From Pontivivens insulae (lineage in GTDB: Bacteria; Pseudomonadota; Alphaproteobacteria; Rhodobacterales; Rhodobacteraceae), in NCBI RefSeq assembly GCF_900302495.1, contig NZ_OMKW01000005.1:19757-83756 (forward strand): a stretch of DNA of 64,000 nucleotides, written 5' to 3'. The notes under the pieces were generated by a model, which had not been told where the DNA came from, did no database searches, and saw nothing but the letters and a program-made list of their open reading frames with translations. Below are positions 34,496 to 42,937 of the stretch, one piece after another; the first letter of the stretch is position 1, and each line of letters starts with the position of its first letter. Made by a program: the position numbers and the translations under genes.

Positions 34496-35377
34496 ATGGA
34501 TTGGAAATCGCTGCCGGCATTTCTTGCTGTCGCGCGATCTGGGTCGTTGCGCGCCGGCGCCGAACAGATAGAGGGCACCCACGCGACGGTAAGACGCCAG
34601 ATCGAGGGGTTGGAAGCACAGTTAGGAACGACGCTCTTTCGCAGAAATGCAGCAGGCCTCACACTGTCAGCCGCCGGACGACGATTGCTCCCACAAGCGT
34701 TGGAGGCTGAGGCTGCGCTCCTGAAGGGCTTTAGCGCCGTGAAGGGACTGGATCGCGAAGCCTCAGGCCGTATTCGTCTCTCTGCTGATCCATTGACTGC
34801 GCACTATCTGCTCGCGCCTGTCTTGGCGGATTTCGCCAGCCTCTATCCGGAGATCGAGATTGACCTGAGATTGTCCTACTTCATCGACTCGATCGAAAAG
34901 GATGAAACAGATGTCTCGATCCGTCATGTCGTCGACGTCGAGGAAGACGCGGTTGGCCGGAAGCTGTTTCCATTGTCCATTGGTGTCTTCGCGTCGCGCA
35001 AGTATGTCGACACGGTGCTCCCTAACGCTGGCCCGAAAGGTGCTGGACTGACCTGGATCGGATATGGCGATGTACCCGAATTGCAGACCATGATTGATGC
35101 GTCGCCATTTCCCAATGCACGCGTCCGCCACGCTGTCCAAGATCCACAAATGCATCTTCATCTTGCGCGCAACGGTGCTGGCATGACGTTTATTGCGAAT
35201 TGGGTGCAATCCGTCTTTCCCGATATGCAACGGGTACCCGGCACGACCTTGGATCAAAGACGGTCGACATGGATACTGCTTCATGGCGATTTGCGACGGA
35301 TACGCAGGGCGCGATTGCTGGTCGACTACCTCTATGGCGCTTTGCAGGAACGGCGCGCAGACTTTATCGGACAATAG
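34496..35377 (+). CDS. LysR-family regulator
   Basis: A 293-residue LysR regulator. N-terminal HTH: FLAVARSGSLRAGAEQIEGTHATVRRQIEGLEAQLGTTLFRR (residues 8-49). An effector-binding domain follows (GRIRLSADPLTAHYLLAPVL). Divergent from the MDR dehydrogenase operon, which it probably controls. Confidence 0.9.
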   Translation: MDWKSLPAFLAVARSGSLRAGAEQIEGTHATVRRQIEGLEAQLGTTLFRRNAAGLTLSAAGRRLLPQALEAEAALLKGFSAVKGLDREASGRIRLSADPLTAHYLLAPVLADFASLYPEIEIDLRLSYFIDSIEKDETDVSIRHVVDVEEDAVGRKLFPLSIGVFASRKYVDTVLPNAGPKGAGLTWIGYGDVPELQTMIDASPFPNARVRHAVQDPQMHLHLARNGAGMTFIANWVQSVFPDMQRVPGTTLDQRRSTWILLHGDLRRIRRARLLVDYLYGALQERRADFIGQ

Positions 35378-35787
35378 CGCGGCCTTAAGGACATCGCGAA
35401 TGCGTTGCCGCTTATTCCAAATGCAAGAGTGTGGCTGAGCGAGGCATCGCGGCTTTGACACAGCAGCAGTTCTGCTCTCTTTCGGATCGGGCTCTTCAAC
35501 CTACGCATATCTTTCATCAAGCTGAAGAAGACGCTTCCTTAAGCTGTTGAAGAGCTCGATCCTGCTGGGCGTTCAAATTTGCAGGTTTCACGGTGCCGAT
35601 TTCCGATGCTGGACCAGATAATGGCGACATTTTTAGGAAAATTCTGCGGCAATTGCTTAACCTTACCATGGGCTTCGGTGCATAATCGCACAGACCTTCC
35701 CTTACGTCAGGCTGATACTTGGCTCTGCTCGGGCGCTGATCCGGGTGAACGTCAACAGGGAGGGTGGTTCGCCACCTGCAAGGTGAA
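35378..35787. other. upstream region of the lanthipeptide-like cluster
   Basis: About 410 bp with no credible gene. It must hold the promoter of the cluster, but I cannot fix -35/-10 boxes. A GGAGGG at 35758-35763 is too close to the GTG at 35764 to be a good site for it. Confidence 0.4.
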
Positions 35788-36327
35788 ATGGACATCAAAA
35801 AAGCTGAGCGCATCATCAAGGAGATTGTTGCGAACTCGGATCTTCTGGAGCAGTTCGCCGACGGGGCTACGAAAGCCGTCGACAAACTCAAGGAGATTGA
35901 GAGGGAAGACGTTGATGCTCTGCGTGAACTCAACTCAATCCAGCATTTCAGTGGCTTTCGGCTGACGTTGCAGGACGCCGCAACATTCGGTCAAGACACC
36001 AAGAACTGTGGTTCAGGCGCTTGCGGTACAGACACGACCTGCAAACAGGGTGCCTGTATCACCAACACGTCTGACTGCGGCGGCACTGGATGCGGAACAG
36101 ATACCACATGCAATCAGGGGTCCTGTGTCACTGATACGTCTGATTGCGGGAAATCTGCTTGCGGAACGAACGGATCGTCGGAGAGCGACATGCTCCTCAT
36201 GACCCGGGCAGGTCCGTGCGTGGAGCGCGGAATTGAGGCGTCGGTCAACGTTCGGTTTGATTTCGACGTGCGCTTCCCTGCAGCCAGCGTGCCGGGAAAG
36301 CCGCGCTTAACGGTGCGTGAAAAGTGA
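35788..36327 (+). CDS. cysteine-rich repeat protein, putative lanthipeptide precursor
   Basis: A 179-residue protein. Residues 1-72 are an acidic, helical leader-like part (RIIKEIVANSDLLEQFADGA). Residues 73-134 are two and a half copies of a 23-residue repeat with pattern C-x4-C-x5-C-x4-C-x6, rich in Thr and Ser (GTDTTC, T-S-D-C-G). Residues 135-179 are a basic tail with one more Cys. There are 11 Cys in all. The next two genes encode a Ser/Thr lyase-kinase and a LanC cyclase, so the repeats are a likely substrate for lanthionine formation. The stop overlaps the next start as GTGA. ATG at 35788 is preferred over a GTG at 35764, though AGGTG is close to it. Precursor status is inference. Confidence 0.72.
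   Translation: MDIKKAERIIKEIVANSDLLEQFADGATKAVDKLKEIEREDVDALRELNSIQHFSGFRLTLQDAATFGQDTKNCGSGACGTDTTCKQGACITNTSDCGGTGCGTDTTCNQGSCVTDTSDCGKSACGTNGSSESDMLLMTRAGPCVERGIEASVNVRFDFDVRFPAASVPGKPRLTVREK
36004..36189 (+). repeat. 69-bp tandem coding repeats in the precursor gene
   Basis: Units at 36004-36072 and 36073-36141 plus a partial unit at 36142-36189. They encode the 23-residue Cys/Thr repeat. The protein repeat is better kept than the DNA, which suggests selection on the peptide rather than very recent duplication. Confidence 0.75.
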
Positions 36328-37784
36328 TTGCGCAATCGAGAAGCCGAACTCCGGCGCAGGATCGGGACGCTGTTATGCGCCCCGATCTCTACAAGGACAT
36401 TTTGCACAATCACGGCTTCCAATTGGCCGCCGAAGGACCGTGGCTTGAGGCGCGGGGTGTTAGGGCTCTTCCCCAAGAAGGCTGGAAATTTCATATCAGC
36501 GCGATCCTGGTACATGCCGAGAGAGTGCTGAATGCGGTGCTTCCAATTCTCAAAGAGCATGGCATCTCGTTCAAGGTCGCGCGTACCCCTTCTATTTTAA
36601 ACGAGCTCAATTCGGGTTTGTTGGGGGAGACCCAGTCTGGCAAATTCATGACAGTCTATCCGGCGGATGAGCATGAGGCTGGCGCACTCGCTCCAGCGCT
36701 GATTTCGGCTACCCAGGGATTTCGAGGCCCCAGGGTGATGACTGACCTGCGGCTTGGGGATGTCGTACATTCCCGTTTTGGCGGCATCTTGCCGCTGATC
36801 GAGCGGACAGACCGGGGCAAAATACGGCGCATGATCGCTGATCAGATCACCGGCGAATTGGTCGAAGACACCTATGACGTACCTTACGCGCCCGCAGTGC
36901 ATCCGTTCGGATCAGACGCGCGGCCAGCCTATGGACATGAAGAATCTCGGGAATTGGCGGAGCAACTTCAGGGTCGCTACATCCTGGTGTCCCGATTGAA
37001 GAACGACGTGAAAGGCTCTGTCTTCTTGGGTCTTGCACTAGAAACCAAGCAGAGCGTGATCATCAAGACAGGTCGACGTGACTATCTCGACGATCCACAG
37101 GGACGGGACATGTACGAACGTGTCCACCATGAAGCCGATATCCTGCGAATGCTGAACAACGTGGAGGGCGTGCCAAGCGTTGAGGGGGTTATCGAGACGT
37201 CTGACATTGCTGCACTCATTAAGACATTCGTACCTGGAACGCCTTTGAGAGACGCGCTCAGCTGGCCTCTGGCCTTTCGCCCCCGCCACGAACGGTACGG
37301 GATGCTGACGATCGGGCGCAGTATTGTCGCTCTCGTAGAAAGACTACATGAGGCCGGTGTCCTGCATCGGGATCTGTCAGATGGAAATGTTGTGCTTGAT
37401 GACGCATTGCGGCCCTCGCTGATTGATTTTGAGTTGGCTTGGAAAGCGGGCTCCGAGGAAGTTCCATATACGCTTGGCACGGATGGTTTCATGTCACCGC
37501 AGCAGGCTGCGATGGAGACTCCCACGACCGCAGACGATATCTACGCGCTTGGGACGCTCATCTTGTCAGCGCTTTGTGGGACGTCGGTTCGCCAGATCCA
37601 TCATGTGAAATTCACGCCCCAGCACGGCCTGATCCGACGGCTGAGGCGGATGACGGGTTTAGAGCCCGAATTACTGGATACATTGGCGGCAACGGTCGCC
37701 TATGCCCCGAGTGACCGACCGACACTCAATGAGATTGGCGTTGCGTTGGATGCCGCACGTTCGCGCGAAGGATTGCCTCAATGA
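36324..37784 (+). CDS. lanthipeptide synthetase N-terminal half: phospho-Ser/Thr lyase + kinase
   Basis: A 486-residue protein matching the first two domains of class III/IV synthetases (LanKC/LanL). Residues about 20-195 are the lyase region (WKFHISAILVHAERVLNAVL, SGKFMTVYPADEHEAG, VMTDLRLGDVVHSRFGG). Residues about 220-475 are the kinase: K248 in VIIKTGRR, E270, HRDLSDGNVVLDD with catalytic D350, and DFE at 368-370 in place of DFG, as usual in this group. No cyclase domain is fused; it is the next gene. Start: the GTG at 36324 overlaps the precursor stop, but an ATG at 36375 directly before the lyase domain is also possible. It should phosphorylate and then eliminate Ser/Thr to dehydro residues. 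Confidence 0.85.
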   Translation: MIAQSRSRTPAQDRDAVMRPDLYKDILHNHGFQLAAEGPWLEARGVRALPQEGWKFHISAILVHAERVLNAVLPILKEHGISFKVARTPSILNELNSGLLGETQSGKFMTVYPADEHEAGALAPALISATQGFRGPRVMTDLRLGDVVHSRFGGILPLIERTDRGKIRRMIADQITGELVEDTYDVPYAPAVHPFGSDARPAYGHEESRELAEQLQGRYILVSRLKNDVKGSVFLGLALETKQSVIIKTGRRDYLDDPQGRDMYERVHHEADILRMLNNVEGVPSVEGVIETSDIAALIKTFVPGTPLRDALSWPLAFRPRHERYGMLTIGRSIVALVERLHEAGVLHRDLSDGNVVLDDALRPSLIDFELAWKAGSEEVPYTLGTDGFMSPQQAAMETPTTADDIYALGTLILSALCGTSVRQIHHVKFTPQHGLIRRLRRMTGLEPELLDTLAATVAYAPSDRPTLNEIGVALDAARSREGLPQ

Positions 37785-38956
37785 TTTCCAAGAAAGCCTA
37801 TCACGAAGCACTCCTGCAAGGGCTGCTCGATGGATCAGCCGTGACCAAGGATGGCTCACTGTGGCTCGCTCAGTTCGATGATGATGAATTGAAATTGTTG
37901 CGCAATCCTTACAAGGGGCTTGGCGGTCTGTTGTACCTTTGGTCGCAATTTCTGAGGTGCGGCATTGGCGAAGACACGCGGGACCGAGCGCGGGAACTGG
38001 CGCTGTGGTTGCTCGAACAGCATCCGACAGAGGATATGCAAATGCCCGGCCTGTATGCGGGTGAGGCCGGGGTCGCCATTGCTATCTTGGAGGCCGTCAA
38101 AGCTGGAATACTTGAGGGCGGATCGTGGCTCGACGACTATTTTGCGGCGGTATCTGCCGCAGTGGCGCCCAGCCTCGACATCACCCATGGCGAAGCGGGG
38201 CAGGGGCTGGCATTTCTCAAGCTGGCCAAAGATTACGATGTGTCCTTCTTCGAGCCGGCCGGTTTACGCGCTGAGCAGATTATGGCCGCTCAAAGGTCGG
38301 ATGGCGGTTGGGATACGGCATGGGGTCAATTGGCAGGGCAGGAACCACCCCAAGCCGGTTTTGCGCACGGGGTTGCTGGGATTACCTATTTTCTGACTTG
38401 TTATGCCGACGCTGTTGAAGACAACGGGGACGTTCTTGATGCCGCCTCCAAGGGCGCCGACTGGATGTGGGCTCACCGTTTGGCACCAACAGAGGCGCGG
38501 TCGACAGTGCAGTGGGGTCACACCATTGAAGATGAGGGCATTCGCAATTTTTGGTGCCACGGCGCACTCGGCATTGGCCTCACATTTCTAGAGCTCTGGA
38601 AAGTCACGGGCGACGCAAAGCACTTGGATCGTGCGATGGCCGCGCTTGATCAAGATCATGATTATTTCAGGATTGATGATCTTGGGATTTGTCATGGTGT
38701 TGCTGGCCACGGTGAAATCCAACTGACTGCTTACTTCGCAACCGGAGAACAACGGTTTCGCGAGAGAGCAGTGAAGGCAATGCGGTGGCTACACACGGTC
38801 TCCCAAGCTCGCTCCGACACAGGGCTGACATGGCTGACAGCCCAACATGCGACACCCGTTCCTACGATGTCTCTGATGACCGGGGGAGGTGGCATTGCGC
38901 ATTTCCTATTTCGGTTAAGCGCAAACATGAAAAGCATGCGCTTTCCGCTATTGTAG
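37781..38956 (+). CDS. stand-alone LanC-like lanthionine cyclase
   Basis: A 391-residue LanC-family protein with the GxxG-type repeats of the alpha/alpha barrel (GLYAGEAGVAI, THGEAGQGL, AHGVAGITY, CHGVAGHGE). Zinc ligands are in place: C259 in FWCHGALGIGL, then C304 and H305 in ICHGVAGHG. A conserved His is also present (H196, matching the catalytic region of NisC). It starts in an ATGA overlap with the lyase-kinase gene. It should add Cys thiols to dehydro residues made by the neighbour. In class III/IV systems this domain is fused; here it is separate. Confidence 0.87.
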   Translation: MISKKAYHEALLQGLLDGSAVTKDGSLWLAQFDDDELKLLRNPYKGLGGLLYLWSQFLRCGIGEDTRDRARELALWLLEQHPTEDMQMPGLYAGEAGVAIAILEAVKAGILEGGSWLDDYFAAVSAAVAPSLDITHGEAGQGLAFLKLAKDYDVSFFEPAGLRAEQIMAAQRSDGGWDTAWGQLAGQEPPQAGFAHGVAGITYFLTCYADAVEDNGDVLDAASKGADWMWAHRLAPTEARSTVQWGHTIEDEGIRNFWCHGALGIGLTFLELWKVTGDAKHLDRAMAALDQDHDYFRIDDLGICHGVAGHGEIQLTAYFATGEQRFRERAVKAMRWLHTVSQARSDTGLTWLTAQHATPVPTMSLMTGGGGIAHFLFRLSANMKSMRFPLL

Positions 38957-39236
38957 TGACCAAATTCTGCCATACGCAGAAAAGGAATCCCCTGAATGTG
39001 TTTGGGGAAATTAGCCTTTTCTGGTCCGGCATACTCCATCGCGATCACAGTGAAGTTGGGACTAAAATCAGATCAACAATCTCTATTTTTTTGGACCACA
39101 AGGTAGATTGAAACGCGACAGGATTTATCAGACGATTGAAGACGAGTTCAGCAGTCTTCATTGTTTGAGAGCGTCGCAGGGCACGCTGAGTTGTGACGGA
39201 GATGCCGCAAGTTTTTGATACGCATCTGTTTTCTTC
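38957..39236. other. spacer between lanC-like and LuxR genes
   Basis: No gene seen. TTCTGC-CATAC-GCAGAA (about 38966-38982) and TCCCC...GGGGA (about 38987-39007) can form small hairpins without T runs. A promoter for the two LuxR genes is expected here but not resolved. Confidence 0.35.
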
Positions 39237-41000
39237 ATGGAAAATCTACTGCTGAGTGAACATAAAATTACAGAACAACGACATCGATTTAGCCAGCGTT
39301 TTCTCGTTTTTCTCGATCAAGCTTATGAAATTGCAGAAAGTTCGCAATCCATTGACGGTCTGATGGCTGCGGCGGACAGCCTGTTTTTTCCATTGTCCGG
39401 GGGGGCAGCGCTGGCAACCGACCTTGCAGATGCATACCGCTCAAATGATTCACTGGACCGCCATATTGTGCGTCTGGAAGCGCTGGTTTCTGGAGCGGAT
39501 CCGGACAGCGAGCAATTGAATTCTGATCCATATTTGGCGAGTCTTGTTCTCACAGACAACGGACGGCGAGCGATTGGAAATGCCGCAGCAGCCGCGCTCT
39601 TGGGATGTCGATTTCCCTGCTCACTTTATTCCGTCGAGATGAGCGAGACTTCGAGAAAGGATGTTTTGAGGTGTTTGCGCGACGCTGAAAGCGGATGCCT
39701 GGAAGGCAGTCGGGTCATTAAGATCGAACTTCTTGAACACCAGCGGCTCTACTTCGCGCGATGCACGAAATTGCAGTTTCGTGGTCCGGATGGCAACGAC
39801 CGCACCGGCCTCGGGGTGCTGATCAATCACGTGGATTGGCAGAAAAATGCGATTCTGAAAGCTGCAAAGATGTTTGGGCTGACACGGGCTGAGGCGCATT
39901 TGCTGGGGTATTTGCTTCGCGGATGCTCTCAAACAGCGGCTGCGCGTGCCATGTCAAAGAGCCGCGAAACCGTACGTGCGCAGGCGAAATCAATTCTTCG
40001 GAAAACCAAAACCACACAGATGTCGGACGTTATCCAATTGATGACCGGCTATATGTTCATGACCGAAGATCAGCCGGCACCCGCGCACGCTGCTCCGGCT
40101 ACAGCCGATTTTCCCGATCAGGGTGAAGTCCTCAGATTGCCAAATGGCAGGCGTGTTCAGATCAACCGGCTTGGGCAGAAGGGTGGGCGTCCGCTCATGT
40201 TTTTCCATGGGCTGTACCCAGGGCCATTCATCACGCCGACATTGAACGACCAATTCCGGGCCGCCGGGTTTGACGTACTTGCTGCATCACGACCTGGTTT
40301 CAACGGCACAGATGCACCGGGTGAGTGGGCGCATTTCGAACAGCAGGTTACCGAAGATGTTGTCGCCATCTGCGACGTTCTTGGCTGGACGAAACTGGAT
40401 TTTCTGGTCCATCAAACCGGGACGAGTTTCGCGTGCCGCGCCGCACAGGCGCTGGAGGGGCGTGTGGGGTCTGCGGTGATGGTGGGCGCAAGCGTGCCGA
40501 TCAAGGACGACATGCTGAAGACGATGACCCGCGACGCGCGTGTGGCCGCTGCAGCGGTCAAATATGCTCCGAAAGTTCTGGAGCTGATCTTTCGCGTCAG
40601 TGTTGCGCAATTGCGCCAGCAAGGCTCGTATACATTTCTCGCGAACAAGATGGCGCATTCTGCGGTGGAATTTGAAACGCTCGATCATCCTGAGACAGGA
40701 CCGGTGATCGAACGCAGCCTTCATCATCTCGCGAGCGGCGGGCCAGAGGCGATCATGCAAGACGGGGCTTGCGCGATGAGCGACTGGGAGACGGCCTATC
40801 ACTATTTGCCAAAGCGGCAATTGTGGCTTCATGGGGCGCGTGATCCGGTCATAAACGTGCAGTTCGTGCGAGAGTTTCTGGAGCGCCAGGGCCAGGCGGC
40901 ACCTGTGATCTACGCGGATCGGGGCGGTGATGTGCTGCTGGCTGAAGCGAAGGATGTTGTCGCAAGACTATCGACATTCCTCGATGAGGGTGCGGCCTGA
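39237..41000 (+). CDS. LuxR-HTH protein with inactive alpha/beta-hydrolase domain, copy 1
   Basis: A 587-residue protein. Residues about 100-205 are a PAS-like part (ASLVLTDNGRRAIGNAAAAA). Residues about 211-270 are a LuxR-type HTH (FGLTRAEAHLLGYLLRGCSQTAAARAMSKSRETVRAQ, split here as one block of helices). Residues about 300-587 are an alpha/beta-hydrolase fold with oxyanion FFHGLYPGP and acid D in HGARDPV. The nucleophile elbow is HQTGTS with Thr394 in place of Ser, and the catalytic His is replaced by Asp in ADRGGDVLLAE. So catalysis is unlikely and a ligand-sensing role is probable. It is paired with a paralogue 23 bp downstream and follows the lanthipeptide genes. Confidence 0.82.
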   Translation: MENLLLSEHKITEQRHRFSQRFLVFLDQAYEIAESSQSIDGLMAAADSLFFPLSGGAALATDLADAYRSNDSLDRHIVRLEALVSGADPDSEQLNSDPYLASLVLTDNGRRAIGNAAAAALLGCRFPCSLYSVEMSETSRKDVLRCLRDAESGCLEGSRVIKIELLEHQRLYFARCTKLQFRGPDGNDRTGLGVLINHVDWQKNAILKAAKMFGLTRAEAHLLGYLLRGCSQTAAARAMSKSRETVRAQAKSILRKTKTTQMSDVIQLMTGYMFMTEDQPAPAHAAPATADFPDQGEVLRLPNGRRVQINRLGQKGGRPLMFFHGLYPGPFITPTLNDQFRAAGFDVLAASRPGFNGTDAPGEWAHFEQQVTEDVVAICDVLGWTKLDFLVHQTGTSFACRAAQALEGRVGSAVMVGASVPIKDDMLKTMTRDARVAAAAVKYAPKVLELIFRVSVAQLRQQGSYTFLANKMAHSAVEFETLDHPETGPVIERSLHHLASGGPEAIMQDGACAMSDWETAYHYLPKRQLWLHGARDPVINVQFVREFLERQGQAAPVIYADRGGDVLLAEAKDVVARLSTFLDEGAA

Positions 41001-41023
41001 GATATGTTTTGGAATGAGCTGTT

Positions 41024-42781
41024 TTGAGTAATTTTGAAACGAGGACTGAGCAGGACCACCCGGCGGACCGTCTGCTTAACCTGCTTGATCAAGCCTATGA
41101 TGTGGCCGGAAGCTCTGCCTCCATCGCTTGGCTGGTCACCGCAACTGATGCGTTGTTCTTTCCGAACTCAGCTCAGGAAGGTGTGGCGTCCGACATCGTT
41201 GAGATTGAGGGGATTGAGCAGTCGCTTGAACGCCACATGACCAGATTGGATGCGCTCCTGTCGGGTAGCGAAGCGCATGTGTCCGGACAGGAGCGCGTGG
41301 GTGGCCCTTCAAGCATGGCTACTCTCGTCATTTCTGACGATGGGCGGCGCGCCTTTGGGAATGCTGTCGCGGCGAAGTTGTTTGGTTGCCAATTCCCATG
41401 CACATTTTCACAGATCAATCTGAGTGAAAGCTCAAAAAAACGCCTGATCGAATGTGCCTTGCTTGCGCCAAAAGGGGATCCACAGGGAAGTTCCGTGATC
41501 TCGCTTGAGCGAGATGACAACCCGTTCCCGTTGATTGCCCGCTGCACGCCGCTTCACTCACGGGGCGCAGATGGGGGCGAACGCAGCGGTCTGGCTGTGT
41601 TGATCAACTATGTCGATTGGCACCAAACAGGCATCGTGCAATCGATGGACCTGTTTGGGTTCACAAAAGCTGAGGCTCATCTGCTCAGTTGTTTTCTATC
41701 GGGTCATTCTCAAGGCGATGCGGCGGAGGTCCTGTGCAAGAGCCGTGAGACGATCCGATCCCAAGCGAAGTCCATCCTCAAGAAAACAAACGCAAAGCAG
41801 ATGTCAGAGGTCGTTCAGATGATGACAAGTTTTGCGTTTGTCTCAGAAGATCGGATCGACCGCGTGTCGTCCGGCTCTCCTGCCGAGGCCCTTCGCGCCA
41901 CGGATGAAGTTATGAAGCTGCCAAATGGCCGGCGTCTGCAAGTCAACCGCTATGGCCTGCGCGGTGGGCGTCCGCTGCTGTTTTGGCATGGTCTCTATCA
42001 GGGGCCGTTTTTCTCAGAAGCATTGAGCGCTTATTTCAAGCGAAGCGGTTTCGACGTCGTGGCGCCTTCCCGACCCGGTATGAACAAATCGGACCCGCCT
42101 GCAAAATGGTCAGACTATGATCAACAGGTCACACAGGACGTGCTGGATCTGTGTGATCAACTGAATTGGCCTTCGATGGACTTTCTGGTTCATCAATCTG
42201 GCATCAGCTTTGCCTGTCGTGCGGCAAGAGCATTGAAGGGACGCGTCGGCGCTGCTGTCATGGTGAGCGCGGGGGTGCCGATTACCTCCGATGTCTTGAA
42301 GGGCATGCACATCGAAGCGCGGATTGGCGCAGCCGGTATAAAATACGCCCCAAAGGTTCTCGAAATGGTGCTGCGCATCGGTATCGCCAAGTGGAGACGC
42401 AAAGGTGCACATGCCTACCTCTCCACCGTCGGGGCTGAGTGCGAAAGTGACCTCAACGCGCTAAGCGATCCAGATACCGGTCCTGTGATGGAGCGTGGGA
42501 TCCAACATATGGTGAGTGGCGGGCCGAAAGTGATGATGTCTCATCAGGCCTCGATCGTCAGCGACTGGGGCATCTATTACGATGATTTGCCAGCTAAACA
42601 GCTTTGGCTGCATGGCGCTCAGGACCCGGTGCTGAGCCCTCAATTTCTATGCCGATTTCTTAAGGCAAAGGGCCAGCGACCGCCGATACTCTATTCTGGT
42701 GCTGGAGGCTACGCATTGCTCTCTGAAGCAGAGGACGTGGCCGCTAGAGTATCAGAGTTTCTGGAACAGGATTGCGGCTGA
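41024..42781 (+). CDS. LuxR-HTH protein with inactive alpha/beta-hydrolase domain, copy 2
   Basis: A 585-residue paralogue of the gene before it, with the same order: PAS-like part, LuxR-type HTH (FGFTKAEAHLLSCFLSGHSQ, KSRETIRSQAKSILKK), then alpha/beta-hydrolase fold. Here the nucleophile Ser is kept (HQSGIS), as is the acid (HGAQDPV), but the catalytic His is Tyr in GAGGYALLSE. It starts TTG or ATG-like at 41024 in a spacing of 23 bp, so both are likely co-transcribed. The two copies may bind different ligands or form a heterodimer. Confidence 0.82.
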   Translation: MSNFETRTEQDHPADRLLNLLDQAYDVAGSSASIAWLVTATDALFFPNSAQEGVASDIVEIEGIEQSLERHMTRLDALLSGSEAHVSGQERVGGPSSMATLVISDDGRRAFGNAVAAKLFGCQFPCTFSQINLSESSKKRLIECALLAPKGDPQGSSVISLERDDNPFPLIARCTPLHSRGADGGERSGLAVLINYVDWHQTGIVQSMDLFGFTKAEAHLLSCFLSGHSQGDAAEVLCKSRETIRSQAKSILKKTNAKQMSEVVQMMTSFAFVSEDRIDRVSSGSPAEALRATDEVMKLPNGRRLQVNRYGLRGGRPLLFWHGLYQGPFFSEALSAYFKRSGFDVVAPSRPGMNKSDPPAKWSDYDQQVTQDVLDLCDQLNWPSMDFLVHQSGISFACRAARALKGRVGAAVMVSAGVPITSDVLKGMHIEARIGAAGIKYAPKVLEMVLRIGIAKWRRKGAHAYLSTVGAECESDLNALSDPDTGPVMERGIQHMVSGGPKVMMSHQASIVSDWGIYYDDLPAKQLWLHGAQDPVLSPQFLCRFLKAKGQRPPILYSGAGGYALLSEAEDVAARVSEFLEQDCG

Positions 42782-42937
42782 TAGGCAGTTGATTGTCAGT
42801 CGGGACATTGCCGGCCGCTCAGCATGGGACGTACTGCTCGCGCAAGTCTCAGTGCGGGCGGTCGCGATCGGACATTGGGGCAGGGGGCTGAACACTGCAA
42901 CGCAGTTACCGAAAGTCGCCTTTCGTTGTAGTGCTTC

